Source of the DNA: Vampirovibrionales bacterium
Lineage (GTDB): Bacteria; Cyanobacteriota; Vampirovibrionia; Vampirovibrionales; JAJTHC01
Length of the DNA: 18,191 nt
Reading direction: 5' to 3'
Assembly: GCA_021299615.1 (NCBI GenBank)
Contig: JAJTHC010000172.1
Location: forward strand, 1 to 18,191
Made by a program: the position numbers and the translations under genes. Below the pieces are notes generated by a model. That model was given only the letters and a program-made list of their open reading frames with translations, was not told the DNA's origin and did no database searches. Shown here piece by piece: positions 6,461 through 14,209 of the stretch; position 1 is the stretch's first letter, and each line of letters opens with the position of its first letter.

Positions 6461-7504
6461 ATGTCTTCTATTCAAAAAACGCCTAACACACCCACGTCTT
6501 CAAAACCGACTGTAATGGTACTGGAAGGAGTAAATGGAGATATACACAAAGATCCTCATTCCCATGATGTGGCTCGTTCGGCTCAACGGGTTCTGCCTGA
6601 AGACAATCCTGTCGGTATTTCTTTTAGACAAGTAAAAGAGCCCGAGATTACGCATCCAGTAAACAATATACAAAATCTAATAGAAGCTTATTTTCTTTAT
6701 CATTTTGATCGTTTCACAGACAACTTAAAAAATATCTCAAAACTAGGAAAAAATCAAAAACCTAATGCCATAAACCTTTCTTATGGTACAACTGAATTTT
6801 TCGTATTTCAGGGTCTTCTAACACAACAGAAAGAATGTTTTAATATTGCCACTCAAGAAGAAAAGAAGAACTTATTTGTTTTTAATAAAGATGAATCCAA
6901 AGGACTTGATTGGAAATTACCTGAACTTGAAAGCTATATGGATACAACCATAGACAATAGTACTAAAATTGCCAAAGCCAAAGAAAAAGCAGAAGATGCT
7001 GTTGATGTTTTAAAGAAGAAAAACATCGCCGTCGTTGTTGCAGTACCTAATAATAAAGATCTTGAAAAATTTAAGAAAGAACATCCTGACGTTCAGTTTG
7101 AATCCGATGAAGGACAAAATATTCTCGCATTAAAGAATACCATTAATGTGGGTATCAGTAATTCGGATGGCACATTACATCGGAATAGCTTTCGTGCGAG
7201 AGACGTCGATTTTACAACTCAAGTTCCACCCAGTGTGGAAGGTCGTCCGATTATCATGAAAGGCGAAAATGGAACCTATGAAAGTGGTAAAAAACAAAGT
7301 GCTTCTTTTACGACTCCCGTAGTTGCGGGTATGGTTGCCATCTTGATCAATCAAGGTATGACAGTCGATGAAGCCACTGCCTATTTAAAGAAACTAGGGA
7401 CAATGGAAAAAGATGAGTATGGTAACTCATATACCGATTTAAACCTTGCGAATGTCCAAAAAGACCTTGCTCGATTTAACAAGCCTGCTTCGCAAGAAAA
7501 ATAA
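6461..7504 (+). CDS. Divergent subtilisin-like (S8) protein, possibly with altered catalytic triad
   Basis: A 347-aa protein without signal peptide. Several segments align in order with subtilases. TVMVLEGV (17-24) matches the strand bearing the catalytic Asp, with E22 at the Asp position. HSHDVA (33-38) matches HGTHVA, with H33 as catalytic His. INLSYG (104-109) matches the substrate-binding strand. VVVAVPNN (191-198) matches the oxyanion Asn region, and INVGISNSDG (228-237) the conserved turn. SFTTPVVAG (282-290) matches the catalytic Ser block SMATPHVAG, with S282. A Lys-rich insertion (about 120-185) is unusual. The Asp-to-Glu change, or use of D27 instead, leaves activity uncertain. AAGG lies about 9 nt before the ATG. 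R5 lies upstream and the solo arm R6 downstream. Family membership is inferred by eye. Confidence 0.65.
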   Translation: MSSIQKTPNTPTSSKPTVMVLEGVNGDIHKDPHSHDVARSAQRVLPEDNPVGISFRQVKEPEITHPVNNIQNLIEAYFLYHFDRFTDNLKNISKLGKNQKPNAINLSYGTTEFFVFQGLLTQQKECFNIATQEEKKNLFVFNKDESKGLDWKLPELESYMDTTIDNSTKIAKAKEKAEDAVDVLKKKNIAVVVAVPNNKDLEKFKKEHPDVQFESDEGQNILALKNTINVGISNSDGTLHRNSFRARDVDFTTQVPPSVEGRPIIMKGENGTYESGKKQSASFTTPVVAGMVAILINQGMTVDEATAYLKKLGTMEKDEYGNSYTDLNLANVQKDLARFNKPASQEK

Positions 7505-7515
7505 AGCCATCGCAA

Positions 7516-7540
7516 AAGCCGTCTTGGGCTTAAACGGCTT
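7516..7540 (+). other. Hairpin after the subtilisin-like gene
   Basis: AAGCCGT (7516-7522) and ACGGCTT (7534-7540) form a perfect 7-bp stem with an 11-nt loop, 12 bp after the stop codon. There is no T tract, so it is not a typical intrinsic terminator. Confidence 0.35.
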
Positions 7541-7550
7541 AGGCGTTCTA

Positions 7551-7587
7551 TAGTCTACTGTACAGAAAACTTTAAACTTGGGTATAT
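7551..7587 (+). repeat. Solo type-B right arm (R6)
   Basis: GTCTACTGTACAGAAAACTT continuing to AAACTTGGGTATAT matches the right arm of R10 and R9, with small changes (CTTTAAACTTGGG for CTCTAAACTTGGC). No core or left arm precedes it, so this is a terminal fragment. It lies between the ends of two convergent genes. Confidence 0.75.
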
Positions 7588-7614
7588 CAGGATGAGCGTA
7601 CGTGTGACACTTTT

Positions 7615-8613
7615 CTACAAACCTTGAGCCAGTAAATCATGCAAGTGCAAGACGCCCACAATCTGAGCCGTTTCGTCTTCCACCACAATGGCGGTAATTT
7701 TTCGCTCTTCCATGTGTCGCAAGGCATCCACGGCTAACGCCTGCTTTGAAATCCGCTGGGGTGAGGGACTCATCACACTGTCTACCAAAACTTGAGCAAT
7801 CGCTTGCCCGTGCTTCATTAACGCTCGACGCACATCGCCATCGGTCAAAACACCGCATAAATCGCCTGCCTTGCTTTGCACAAGGGTCATCCCCATTTTC
7901 TTTTGGCTCATTTCAATGAGGGCTTGCAACAATAAATCGTCAGACTTCACATAAGGCAAGGCGTCGCCTGTGTGCATGAGATCCTCCACCTTGAGTAATA
8001 AGCGTTTACCCAACATGCCAGCGGGGTGAAATAACGCAAAATCAGTGGATGCAAAGCCCTTATTTTCTTGAAGCACAACAGCAAGGGCATCGCCTAAGGC
8101 AAGGGTTGCCGTCGTTGATGCCGTGGGAGCCAAGCCGAGAGGGCAGGCTTCTTCAGGCACCGCAACATTTAAAATCGCCACGGCTTGCTTCGCCAGCGTC
8201 GAATGAGCCTTTGCCGTCATGGCGATAATCGGCGTTTCAAGGGTATGCAGACTTGGCAATAAGCCCAAGAGTTCTTCGGTTTCCCCACTGTTGGAAATAG
8301 CTATCACCACATCGCAAGAGGTCACCATGCCAAGATCACCGTGACGTCCTTCGGCAGGGTGCATGAAGTAGGCTGGCGTGCCTGTGGAACTTAAGGTTGC
8401 TGCCATTTTACGCCCAATATGCCCCGATTTGCCCATGCCTGTAATCATCACCCGACCGCCTTGGGCTTGCCGAGCTTCAATCAACGCAACCGATGCAAAA
8501 AAGCCATTATCAATGGAAGCTTTCATGGCCTGCACAGCAAGACTCTCAACATCCAAGACGTGCAAGGCGGTTTGGTGAATTCGTGCATCAAAGTGTAAGG
8601 TGTTTGTACTCAT
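7615..8613 (-). CDS. kdsD: Arabinose-5-phosphate isomerase (KdsD/KpsF), copy 1
   Basis: A 332-aa protein with an N-terminal SIS sugar-isomerase domain (about 30-200) and two C-terminal CBS modules (about 208-332). It interconverts ribulose-5-phosphate and arabinose-5-phosphate, the first step of Kdo synthesis for lipopolysaccharide or capsule. GMGKSGHIGRKMAATL and HGDLGMV are classic. The functional residues of E. coli KdsD (K59, E111, E152, H193) correspond with a constant +3 offset to K62, E114, E155 (EEACPLG) and H196 (FHPAG). The ATG is the only in-frame start after an upstream TAG, yet no good Shine-Dalgarno precedes it. A second copy on the opposite strand (15551-16540) is about 95% identical in protein, and homology ends at the stop codon. 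It lies 53 bp downstream of the PilX-like gene. Confidence 0.93.
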   Translation of the reverse strand: MSTNTLHFDARIHQTALHVLDVESLAVQAMKASIDNGFFASVALIEARQAQGGRVMITGMGKSGHIGRKMAATLSSTGTPAYFMHPAEGRHGDLGMVTSCDVVIAISNSGETEELLGLLPSLHTLETPIIAMTAKAHSTLAKQAVAILNVAVPEEACPLGLAPTASTTATLALGDALAVVLQENKGFASTDFALFHPAGMLGKRLLLKVEDLMHTGDALPYVKSDDLLLQALIEMSQKKMGMTLVQSKAGDLCGVLTDGDVRRALMKHGQAIAQVLVDSVMSPSPQRISKQALAVDALRHMEERKITAIVVEDETAQIVGVLHLHDLLAQGL

Positions 8614-8666
8614 ACAACCATTCTAAGACAATAAACGTCAAAAGAAAAGGCTTTCTTATTCGGCCC

Positions 8667-9296
8667 CTAAAAATCACGAAAGCCGTCAGGGATGATCGTC
8701 GTTTGGCGACGCAAGATTTGATCCACCCCAGAACCTCGCACACGAGCCACAATCGTAAAAGGCCATTCGTAGAGATCATCACCACTGTTCGGTATATTAT
8801 CAGGGCCTGGTAAAAGTCGTGCTTCAAACCACACATTCGTGGTAAATTGACCGTTGACATAGGCGTTGGTGTTGGGATCCCACAAGCGTTGACGATAGTC
8901 AGACCAATCCTGCCTAGCCAAGTTGTTTATCTCGTCTGTTCGAACGACGGCATCACGGCTGTAGTCGTCCCACAACTCTTCTCCTGTAACGGGGGTGACT
9001 GGACCGACAGGATTGTCATTTCTATCGACGTTCCGTCTAGCATCATCAACTTTCGCCATATAAGCAGGATACAACTCTTTGCTTTCAAAGTCCGCCATGG
9101 CTCCAAACGCCTCTTCACGAGCCGCCATGCCCAAGGCATTCAACGCCCCTGACTCGGCTAAAGATTTGGTGGTCACCAAGCCCACCATAAGGATCTGCCC
9201 TGAAAAGAGTAGCATCAAGGAAATCGTCAAAATTAGCACACTGCCTTCTTGTTTTTGGCGAGCAAAGTTTGATTTAATAGACTGGAATAGTTTCAC
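8667..9296 (-). CDS. PilX-like minor pilin / type IV pilus assembly protein
   Basis: About 210 aa with a class III prepilin-like start: a basic leader ending RQKQEG, then a long hydrophobic helix SVLILTISLMLLFSG, as in PilX N-terminal domains. These proteins are minor pilins that help initiate or modulate type IV pili. Cleavage would follow the Gly of QEG; the Glu at mature position 5 found in major pilins is absent, as in PilX. The remainder is a polar globular region with no recognised domain. Two GTG starts are possible. The one at 9296 lies 7 nt after AGAGG and is preferred; the one at 9302 abuts the same site. No other pilus genes are in the window. It may be co-transcribed with kdsD copy 1. 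Confidence 0.65.
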   Translation of the reverse strand: MKLFQSIKSNFARQKQEGSVLILTISLMLLFSGQILMVGLVTTKSLAESGALNALGMAAREEAFGAMADFESKELYPAYMAKVDDARRNVDRNDNPVGPVTPVTGEELWDDYSRDAVVRTDEINNLARQDWSDYRQRLWDPNTNAYVNGQFTTNVWFEARLLPGPDNIPNSGDDLYEWPFTIVARVRGSGVDQILRRQTTIIPDGFRDF

Positions 9297-9302
9297 AGGC
9301 AC

Positions 9303-9677
9303 ACCTCTTTATACACGGCATTTCTTCTAGAGTATTTTAAAAAATCAACCAGTGGTTCTGTCCCCCCTCCTAATTTTAGGAGGGAAACCAACCTTCTCAT
9401 TCACGAAGTGAATCTACTCCTTTAGGAAGGAGAGGTTGGGAGAGGAAACCAACGGTTTTCTTTCCCAAGAGAAGCTTTAGCTTCGACGGGTTAGGGGGCG
9501 GTTAAACTCACATACAGCGTCTAGGGTTTAACCTCACCCTCGAACGTCTAACGACGTTCTCTTCCCTCTCCTAAAATTAGGAGAGGGGACAAGGAAGATT
9601 CTTAATCTACGGCATTTCTACTATCTTCGACAAAAATACGGCTATTCTGAAGTACACCTTGCAATTGTTACATTTTC
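9303..9677. repeat. Spacer packed with successive hairpins
   Basis: No gene is seen. Perfect or near-perfect palindromes follow one another: CCCTCCTAATTTTAGGAGGG (9365-9384), ATTCACGAAGTGAAT (9399-9413), CTCCTTTAGGAAGGAG (about 9417-9432) and GAAGCTTTAGCTTC (about 9471-9484). Then come GGTTAAAC/GTTTAACC (about 9498-9530), GAACGTCTAACGACGTTC (about 9542-9559) and CCTCTCCTAAAATTAGGAGAGG (about 9567-9589). The first and last are related in sequence, giving the region outer symmetry. Sequences of the form CTCTCCTAAAATTAGGAGAG are widely dispersed in bacterial intergenic DNA. Confidence 0.7.
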
Positions 9678-9747
9678 TAGGGGAGCCTCCCTAGACAAAT
9701 CCCCCAAAATCGTATGTACCTGTTATAATTGCGGGGAGTCCCCCCTT
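9678..9747 (+). promoter_or_regulatory. ppc: ppc promoter region (extended -10) with flanking hairpins
   Basis: TGTTATAAT (9721-9729) is a consensus extended -10 element, predicting a start near 9736. No good -35 box is visible, as is common for extended -10 promoters. Upstream lies an 18-bp palindrome CTAGGGGAGCCTCCCTAG (about 9678-9695). At the predicted transcript start is GGGGAGTCCCCCC followed by TTTT, a short stem that might form at the 5' end of the mRNA. The ppc ATG is at 9770. Confidence 0.6.
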
Positions 9748-9769
9748 TTAACCACGGAATATACAGGTC

Positions 9770-12700
9770 ATGAACGTCAATATGTTGAGTTATTCTACCC
9801 ATTCTTCTTCACCCATGCCATTTTCAAGCGAACGAGCCATTAAACAAGCTTTCATTAGCTTATTGAAGCAATTGCCCGAAACCTCTCGAGTCGATATTAG
9901 GCTCCCTGAATTACATGAAGGGGAATTGCCTTCAAATGCCTTTGTCAACGATGTTCGCTTGCTCGGCTGTATTTTGGGGCATACCCTTTTAGAACACGAA
10001 GGAGCCACTTTTTTTCGCCATATTGAAGCCATTCGTCATTCCGTCACGGAACGCAAATCGGATTTAAATCTAGCCGCCGTTCAAGATGCCTTAAACGCCT
10101 TGATTCGAGACGCTGAAAACAAGGCTCATTCTTTAGACACCAAAGAAGAAGAAGTCGCCACCACCTTACGTAAAGTGAGTGCCGCCTTTCGCTTATTTTT
10201 AACCCTAACCAATACGGCGGAAAACTTCCACAACACACGCACCGTGCATTCTTACCCCGAACGACTTGAAGCCCAAGTGCAACAACTCTTTAAGCATGAA
10301 CATTTTTCACGCCAGCGTTTCTTTGAACGCTTGCAGAATAGCACCGTTCGCTTGGTCGCCACCGCTCACCCCACCAAGATCTTACGCAAAACGATTTTAC
10401 GACATCAACAACAGTTGTATATGCACTTAAAAGCCTTACATGAATCGGTGGATGAAGTCGCCTTCAACCAAGGCATTCAAGCCTTGCTGGAAGATGTGGA
10501 ACTGCTTTGGTTCACGCAGTACAGTCGATGGAAACGCCCCACCGTGCGGGATGAAGTCCGCAGTGTGGTTGGGTATTTGGAACGCACCCTCTACAAAACC
10601 TTGCCCGAATTTCACCAAGTGCTAGACACCGTTTTAGAACGTAGCTTGAATACGCCTGCTGAAAATGCCATGCCTTTTTCAAATACAGGCTGTAAGCTCA
10701 ACCATATTCAAAATCCCCTTTTGCGTTTGGGTACATGGGTAGGGGGCGATATGGACGGCAATCCCTATGTCACGCCGATGGTCTACAAAGAAGCCCTGTC
10801 GCTTCAACATGAAGCGGTCTTAAAACGCTACTTGGCAGATCTTAAAACACTCGCTCCTCGTCTAAGTATTTCAGCCTTTAATTTAGCGGTTTCGTTACGT
10901 TTAAGAGAACGCCTTGAACAAACCTTGAATGCTTTGAAAGAAGAATCCCTTGAAAAATACAACCACTATGCAGGCGATATTGAACGTGAACCCATTCGCT
11001 TATGGGTCAATCTCATGGGGGAACGTATTCAAGCCACGCTTGAAACGCCGTTGTACGAACGTCGTGGAAGGGTGAAGAATCCGAATTGGTTGTATTTTAA
11101 TAGCCAAAGCTTTGCCGATGACTTACAATTACTCGGTGATGTTTTAAATGAAGGTGGGTTCTGCCGAAGTGCATCGAATGCCGTGCAAGCCTTGCAGTTT
11201 AAGTTGAAGCTATTTGGCTTTTATTTCGCCAGTTTAGACTTGCGTGAAGATTCCCTCACCATTCGAGAAACCAGCGAACGCATCGCTAAATCGCTGAACT
11301 TTACCAAGCAACATGCCTTTGGCTCGGTGGACTATCAACAAACACTGGAACGCTATTTGCTTGAAGATCGAGGCATCGTGCCGTTGTATTTGCTTGGGCT
11401 AGAAGTCATTGCGGATGAAGAACATGAAGCCGCAGGAACAGGTAAAGCCTCTTCAGAGTGGTTGCAATGGCGATTGACGCATATTCTTCAAGCGGCTCGA
11501 TTTGGGCAACAAGCCTTGGGCGATGCAGCCAGCGAAAACTTCATTATTTCCATGACGCAAACCGCTCAAGATTTATTGCATGCTCAATTGTTGTTGAAAA
11601 CGTGCGGTTTGTTTTACCAAACGCAAGCAGGCGATTATGTTTCTAAAATGAACATTGTGCCGTTGTTTGAAACCATTGAAGACTTGCAAAATGCCCCAAG
11701 CGTCATGCGTGCCTTGTTTGAAAGCAAGGCGTATCAAACGCAGTTGGTCGCTCGTGGGGATTCACAATTGATCATGCTGGGCTATTCCGATTCCAATAAA
11801 GATGGCGGATTCGTCACCTCGAATTGGGAACTTTACAAGGCTCAAGAAGCCTTGTTGAGCGTGGCGACTGAATACGGCGTGAAACTTCGCTTCTTCCACG
11901 GTCGTGGTGGTAGTGTCGGTCGTGGAGGCACCCCTACGGCGAAAGCCATTTCAGCCTTGCCTGCGGGTTCCGCCCATTACGGGCAGGATATTACGGAGCA
12001 AGGTGAAGTCTTGTCACGGCTCTATAATTTGGAAGACACGGCGTTATTTCACTTTGAAAAAACGGCAGGAGCCACGCTTCAGCATCATGCCTTGGGTGTC
12101 GACAAACCCGATCCGATTTGGGCAACTTATATGCAAGCCTTGTCTGACAAAGCCAATGCCTACTATAGTGAACTCATGCACGAAGATCCTTACTTGGTGC
12201 AGTATTTCCAAACCATCACGCCGTACGAAGTCGATTTGATGATGATCGGTTCTCGACCCGCCAAGCGTCGGGAAATGAAAAGTCTCAAGGATTTGCGAGC
12301 CATTCCGTGGGTGTTCCGCTGGTTCCAGTCTCGTCATATGTTGCCAGGTTGGTACGGTTTAGGCACGGCGTTGAAACACTTTGTGGATCAACGTCTTGGC
12401 GGAGACGATTCGCTTGCCGTGTTGAAACGCATGAAGCAAGAATGGGCGTTTTTCGGCGTATTGTTGAGTAATTCCGCCTTTGCCTTAAAGCAAGCGGATA
12501 TTCGCCTCGCCGAACATTATGTGGAATCCTTGAGTCCTACGGCGTTTAAGCCCTATGCTCGTGAGATATTCGCCAAAATCAAGCAGGAACACACCTTGAC
12601 GGTGGACTTTTTGCGTCAGTTGGATGTTCACGTGGAAGCCGAAGAAGCCACGATTTACAATATCGGCTATCGTCTTAAACAACCGTACATCGTGCCGTTG

Positions 12701-12838
12701 ACGGTTTTACAGGTGGAATTGCTCAAGCGGTTCAGAGCCTGTGATGCCTCCACGCCTACGGTGGTTTCGGAAGCGTACCAGCGTGCGGTAATTGCCAGCA
12801 TCGAGGGCGTGGCGCTTGGACTAGGGACGACTGGGTAA
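9770..12838 (+). CDS. ppc: Phosphoenolpyruvate carboxylase
   Basis: A 1022-aa enzyme that carboxylates phosphoenolpyruvate to oxaloacetate to replenish the TCA cycle. Hallmarks are TAHPT with H200, GGDxDGNP (325-332), SLDLREDS, GYSDSNKDGG with K677, FHGRGGSVGRGG with H710 and R712, and GSRPAKRR with R829. The C-terminus ends in TTG where most PEPCs end in NTG. The length is closer to cyanobacterial or plant enzymes than to the 883-aa E. coli enzyme. Two substitutions in otherwise near-invariant signatures stand out. HPTE is HPTK (K203, codon AAG), and GGDRDGNP is GGDMDGNP (M328, codon ATG), where the Arg is thought to contact substrate. The last 63 bp are duplicated at 13632-13694. The start is uncertain by a few codons, since ATG codon 5 is also available. 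Confidence 0.95.
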   Translation: MNVNMLSYSTHSSSPMPFSSERAIKQAFISLLKQLPETSRVDIRLPELHEGELPSNAFVNDVRLLGCILGHTLLEHEGATFFRHIEAIRHSVTERKSDLNLAAVQDALNALIRDAENKAHSLDTKEEEVATTLRKVSAAFRLFLTLTNTAENFHNTRTVHSYPERLEAQVQQLFKHEHFSRQRFFERLQNSTVRLVATAHPTKILRKTILRHQQQLYMHLKALHESVDEVAFNQGIQALLEDVELLWFTQYSRWKRPTVRDEVRSVVGYLERTLYKTLPEFHQVLDTVLERSLNTPAENAMPFSNTGCKLNHIQNPLLRLGTWVGGDMDGNPYVTPMVYKEALSLQHEAVLKRYLADLKTLAPRLSISAFNLAVSLRLRERLEQTLNALKEESLEKYNHYAGDIEREPIRLWVNLMGERIQATLETPLYERRGRVKNPNWLYFNSQSFADDLQLLGDVLNEGGFCRSASNAVQALQFKLKLFGFYFASLDLREDSLTIRETSERIAKSLNFTKQHAFGSVDYQQTLERYLLEDRGIVPLYLLGLEVIADEEHEAAGTGKASSEWLQWRLTHILQAARFGQQALGDAASENFIISMTQTAQDLLHAQLLLKTCGLFYQTQAGDYVSKMNIVPLFETIEDLQNAPSVMRALFESKAYQTQLVARGDSQLIMLGYSDSNKDGGFVTSNWELYKAQEALLSVATEYGVKLRFFHGRGGSVGRGGTPTAKAISALPAGSAHYGQDITEQGEVLSRLYNLEDTALFHFEKTAGATLQHHALGVDKPDPIWATYMQALSDKANAYYSELMHEDPYLVQYFQTITPYEVDLMMIGSRPAKRREMKSLKDLRAIPWVFRWFQSRHMLPGWYGLGTALKHFVDQRLGGDDSLAVLKRMKQEWAFFGVLLSNSAFALKQADIRLAEHYVESLSPTAFKPYAREIFAKIKQEHTLTVDFLRQLDVHVEAEEATIYNIGYRLKQPYIVPLTVLQVELLKRFRACDASTPTVVSEAYQRAVIASIEGVALGLGTTG

Positions 12839-12852
12839 AAGCAAAACACACC

Positions 12853-12930
12853 GTCATTGCGAGCGAAACGAAGCAATCTGTCCACCACTTGTGTCATCTT
12901 TACAGATTGCCACGCTACGCTCGCAATGAC
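12853..12930. repeat. Palindromic intergenic repeat (GTCATTGCGAGC type)
   Basis: GTCATTGCGAGCG..GAAGCAATCTG (12853-12880) and its inverse CAGATTGCC..CGCTCGCAATGAC (12903-12930) form a long hairpin of about 28-bp arms with few mismatches and a 22-nt loop. This motif class is scattered through many unrelated bacterial genomes. A half copy occurs at 16575. Confidence 0.85.
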
Positions 12931-12944
12931 AATAGCAGGAATGT

Positions 12945-13517
12945 TTAATGATTAGACAGCCATTTTCTTGCGTTCGTAACAAGCCAATCCTTTGCTTTTT
13001 CAGCAGGGTTTCTTTCTTTCTGTTTCTTCTTGAAAGCACACTTTGCAGCCCTTGCCTCATCAAGATCTTGCCCTCGTCGGGGATCCCAAACTCTATTAAT
13101 CATCAAAGATTCAATATAGTTAATTTGTGCCAAAGCTTCTTCATCTAAGTCTGAAAAAAAGAGGTGTATCTTTTTTTGTGCTGTTATAGTTTTTTCAATT
13201 TCTGCTTCTATTTCAGGGGACGCCTTGAAACTAATTTCAAGATGCCCTTTGTCTGTAAGTTTTAAGTTTATTTGAACGCCATCTTCCCATTTGGCTAATT
13301 CATGTAAGCCATCTCTACCGTCTGCCTTAACATGACTTTGTAGGCTTTGAAAATAACCTTTTACTTGATTTTTAACATTTGGACTTAAACGAGAAAAATT
13401 GAGAAAATGTTCAAGTGTTCTAAAACTCTGTTCAGTGATTTGGGCACCTTCTCGTTGACGCATTTTATTGTTCTTCGGCACTGCGTTAGTCAGAGAATAA
13501 GCCATAATTTGTTTCAT
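12945..13517 (-). CDS. Hypothetical protein (190 aa)
   Basis: I do not recognise this protein. It is soluble, without signal or membrane segment. It is mixed charged: a Gln/Asn-rich N-terminal third, a middle part with alternating hydrophobic residues (VQINLKLTDKGHLEISFKA) suggesting beta strands, then acidic helices, and a very basic C-terminal stretch (about 150-190, with AFKKKQKERNP and a Trp-rich end). AAGGA lies 10 nt before the ATG, supporting the start and a real gene. It is the only gene between the two copies of the ppc tail and runs opposite to ppc, so it is the candidate cargo of the putative insertion. Confidence 0.6.
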   Translation of the reverse strand: MKQIMAYSLTNAVPKNNKMRQREGAQITEQSFRTLEHFLNFSRLSPNVKNQVKGYFQSLQSHVKADGRDGLHELAKWEDGVQINLKLTDKGHLEISFKASPEIEAEIEKTITAQKKIHLFFSDLDEEALAQINYIESLMINRVWDPRRGQDLDEARAAKCAFKKKQKERNPAEKAKDWLVTNARKWLSNH

Positions 13518-13631
13518 AAATATTCAATCCTTTTTTACTTTAGAGAAGACCATAATCATAATTACAGAAAAATTTATAAATATCTTTCAATGCTATGTTA
13601 AGAATAAATGTTACACACTGTAATATAAACT

Positions 13632-13694
13632 TACCAGCGTGCGGTAATTGCCAGCATCGAGGGCGTGGCGCTTGGGCTTGGCACGACTGGGTAA
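13632..13694 (+). pseudogene. Displaced 3' end of ppc (63 bp)
   Basis: 60 of 63 bases match the last 63 bp of ppc (12776-12838), in the same orientation and including the stop codon. It would encode YQRAVIASIEGVALGLGTTG. The three differences (GGG/CTT/GGC here against GGA/CTA/GGG in ppc) are all synonymous. The sequence upstream is unrelated to ppc, so it is not translated as part of a gene. Repeat R7 begins directly after its TAA. Confidence 0.85.
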
Positions 13695-13698
13695 TTTG

Positions 13699-13853
13699 TA
13701 TAGCTGTTTTATAATTTCCTGTACTTGTCTCTTCGTTGTCGCTACGATTATCGAAAAAAACAACAAGTCCTCCCTTTTTTCAAAAGGAAGACTCGCTATT
13801 CTACTCTTAATTCGTGTTTTGTGTTTTGTATTTTAGAAATCTAAACTTGAATA
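13699..13853 (-). repeat. Decayed repeat element R7 (type-B arms)
   Basis: The left half is clear: TATAGC, ATTTCCTGTAC, then CTTCGTTGTCGCTACGATTAT (13731-13750 region). The right end AGAAA then TCTAAACTTG (13835-13850) matches the B terminus AGAAAACTCTAAACTTGG. Total length (~155 bp) is that of a full element, but the interior, including the CTAGGCTCCTAG half of the core, has been replaced or lost. On the minus strand, GTACAGGAAATTA and GCTATACAAATTA closely match the R8/kdsD copy 2 junction, even beyond the usual terminus. Confidence 0.65.
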
Positions 13854-14158
13854 CCAAAAATATTGACCATAGAAGCACCTAAACTTGTAAAGGCTTCCGT
13901 TGGAATATCCGAAGCCGATTGTTCGGTTATTTTACCAGCAACTTTAGATTGACTAGAAGCAGGGCGACTAGATTGAAAAGAATCTCCAGCAGGACTTTTC
14001 GAAACTCTTACAACATGAGAAGCCTTAGGCTGAAGTTGACGTGCCATGGGCTTTTGGACTTGTGAAGATTTTTTTTGATTACCCAAGCGTTGTTCTGGTA
14101 ACCAAATTTGAGGACGAGAAGACAAGCTAACAACGTTAGAAGACACTGGTGAAAACAT
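13841..14158 (-). CDS. Hypothetical protein (105 aa)
   Basis: I do not recognise this small basic protein. It is rich in Ser, Gln, Lys and Pro with low complexity in the middle, has no membrane helix, and ends in a short hydrophobic segment (GASMVNIFGIQV). AGGA lies 10 nt before the ATG, within a 28-bp relic of the repeat family (14161-14188). Its last codons and TAG stop lie within the type-B terminus of R7. Both ends of the reading frame are therefore apparently repeat-derived, which either means real genes are trapped by insertions or lowers confidence that it is a conserved gene. It sits downstream of the M23 gene on the same strand, 203 bp away. Confidence 0.5.
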   Translation of the reverse strand: MFSPVSSNVVSLSSRPQIWLPEQRLGNQKKSSQVQKPMARQLQPKASHVVRVSKSPAGDSFQSSRPASSQSKVAGKITEQSASDIPTEAFTSLGASMVNIFGIQV

Positions 14159-14160
14159 GA

Positions 14161-14188
14161 TATAGGTTTCCTGTTTCGCTACGAATAA
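14161..14188 (-). repeat. Deletion derivative of a repeat left arm
   Basis: TATAG, then TTTCCTGT, then TCGCTACGA and TTAT-like sequence occur in the same order as in R7/R8, with intervening bases deleted. It begins two bases upstream of the 105-aa gene's ATG and contains that gene's Shine-Dalgarno AGGA. Confidence 0.45.
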
Positions 14189-14209
14189 TAATACTTAAAA
14201 GCATTAAAA

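Larger units (their letters stand above)
12776..13631. mobile_element. Putative 856-bp insertion in the 3' end of ppc
   Basis: The segment runs from the start of the 63-bp ppc tail inside the gene to the base before its direct-repeat copy. A 44-bp perfectly identical block begins both copies. The in-gene tail then differs from the distal tail at three positions, all silent third-codon positions. This is the layout produced when a recombinase-driven element integrates into a gene's 3' end and supplies a substitute tail, leaving the original tail displaced. The segment contains one unknown gene and one palindromic repeat. No integrase is present, so it would be non-autonomous or decayed. A partial duplication is the alternative. 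Confidence 0.45.

Noticed and set aside
8588..9330. ORFs of 70-106 codons antisense to or overlapping the PilX-like gene
   Set aside because: They are shadows of the PilX-like and kdsD frames, with unlikely composition and no start signals.
11904..12337. ORFs of about 100 codons inside ppc
   Set aside because: They are alternative frames of a gene with clear family motifs throughout.
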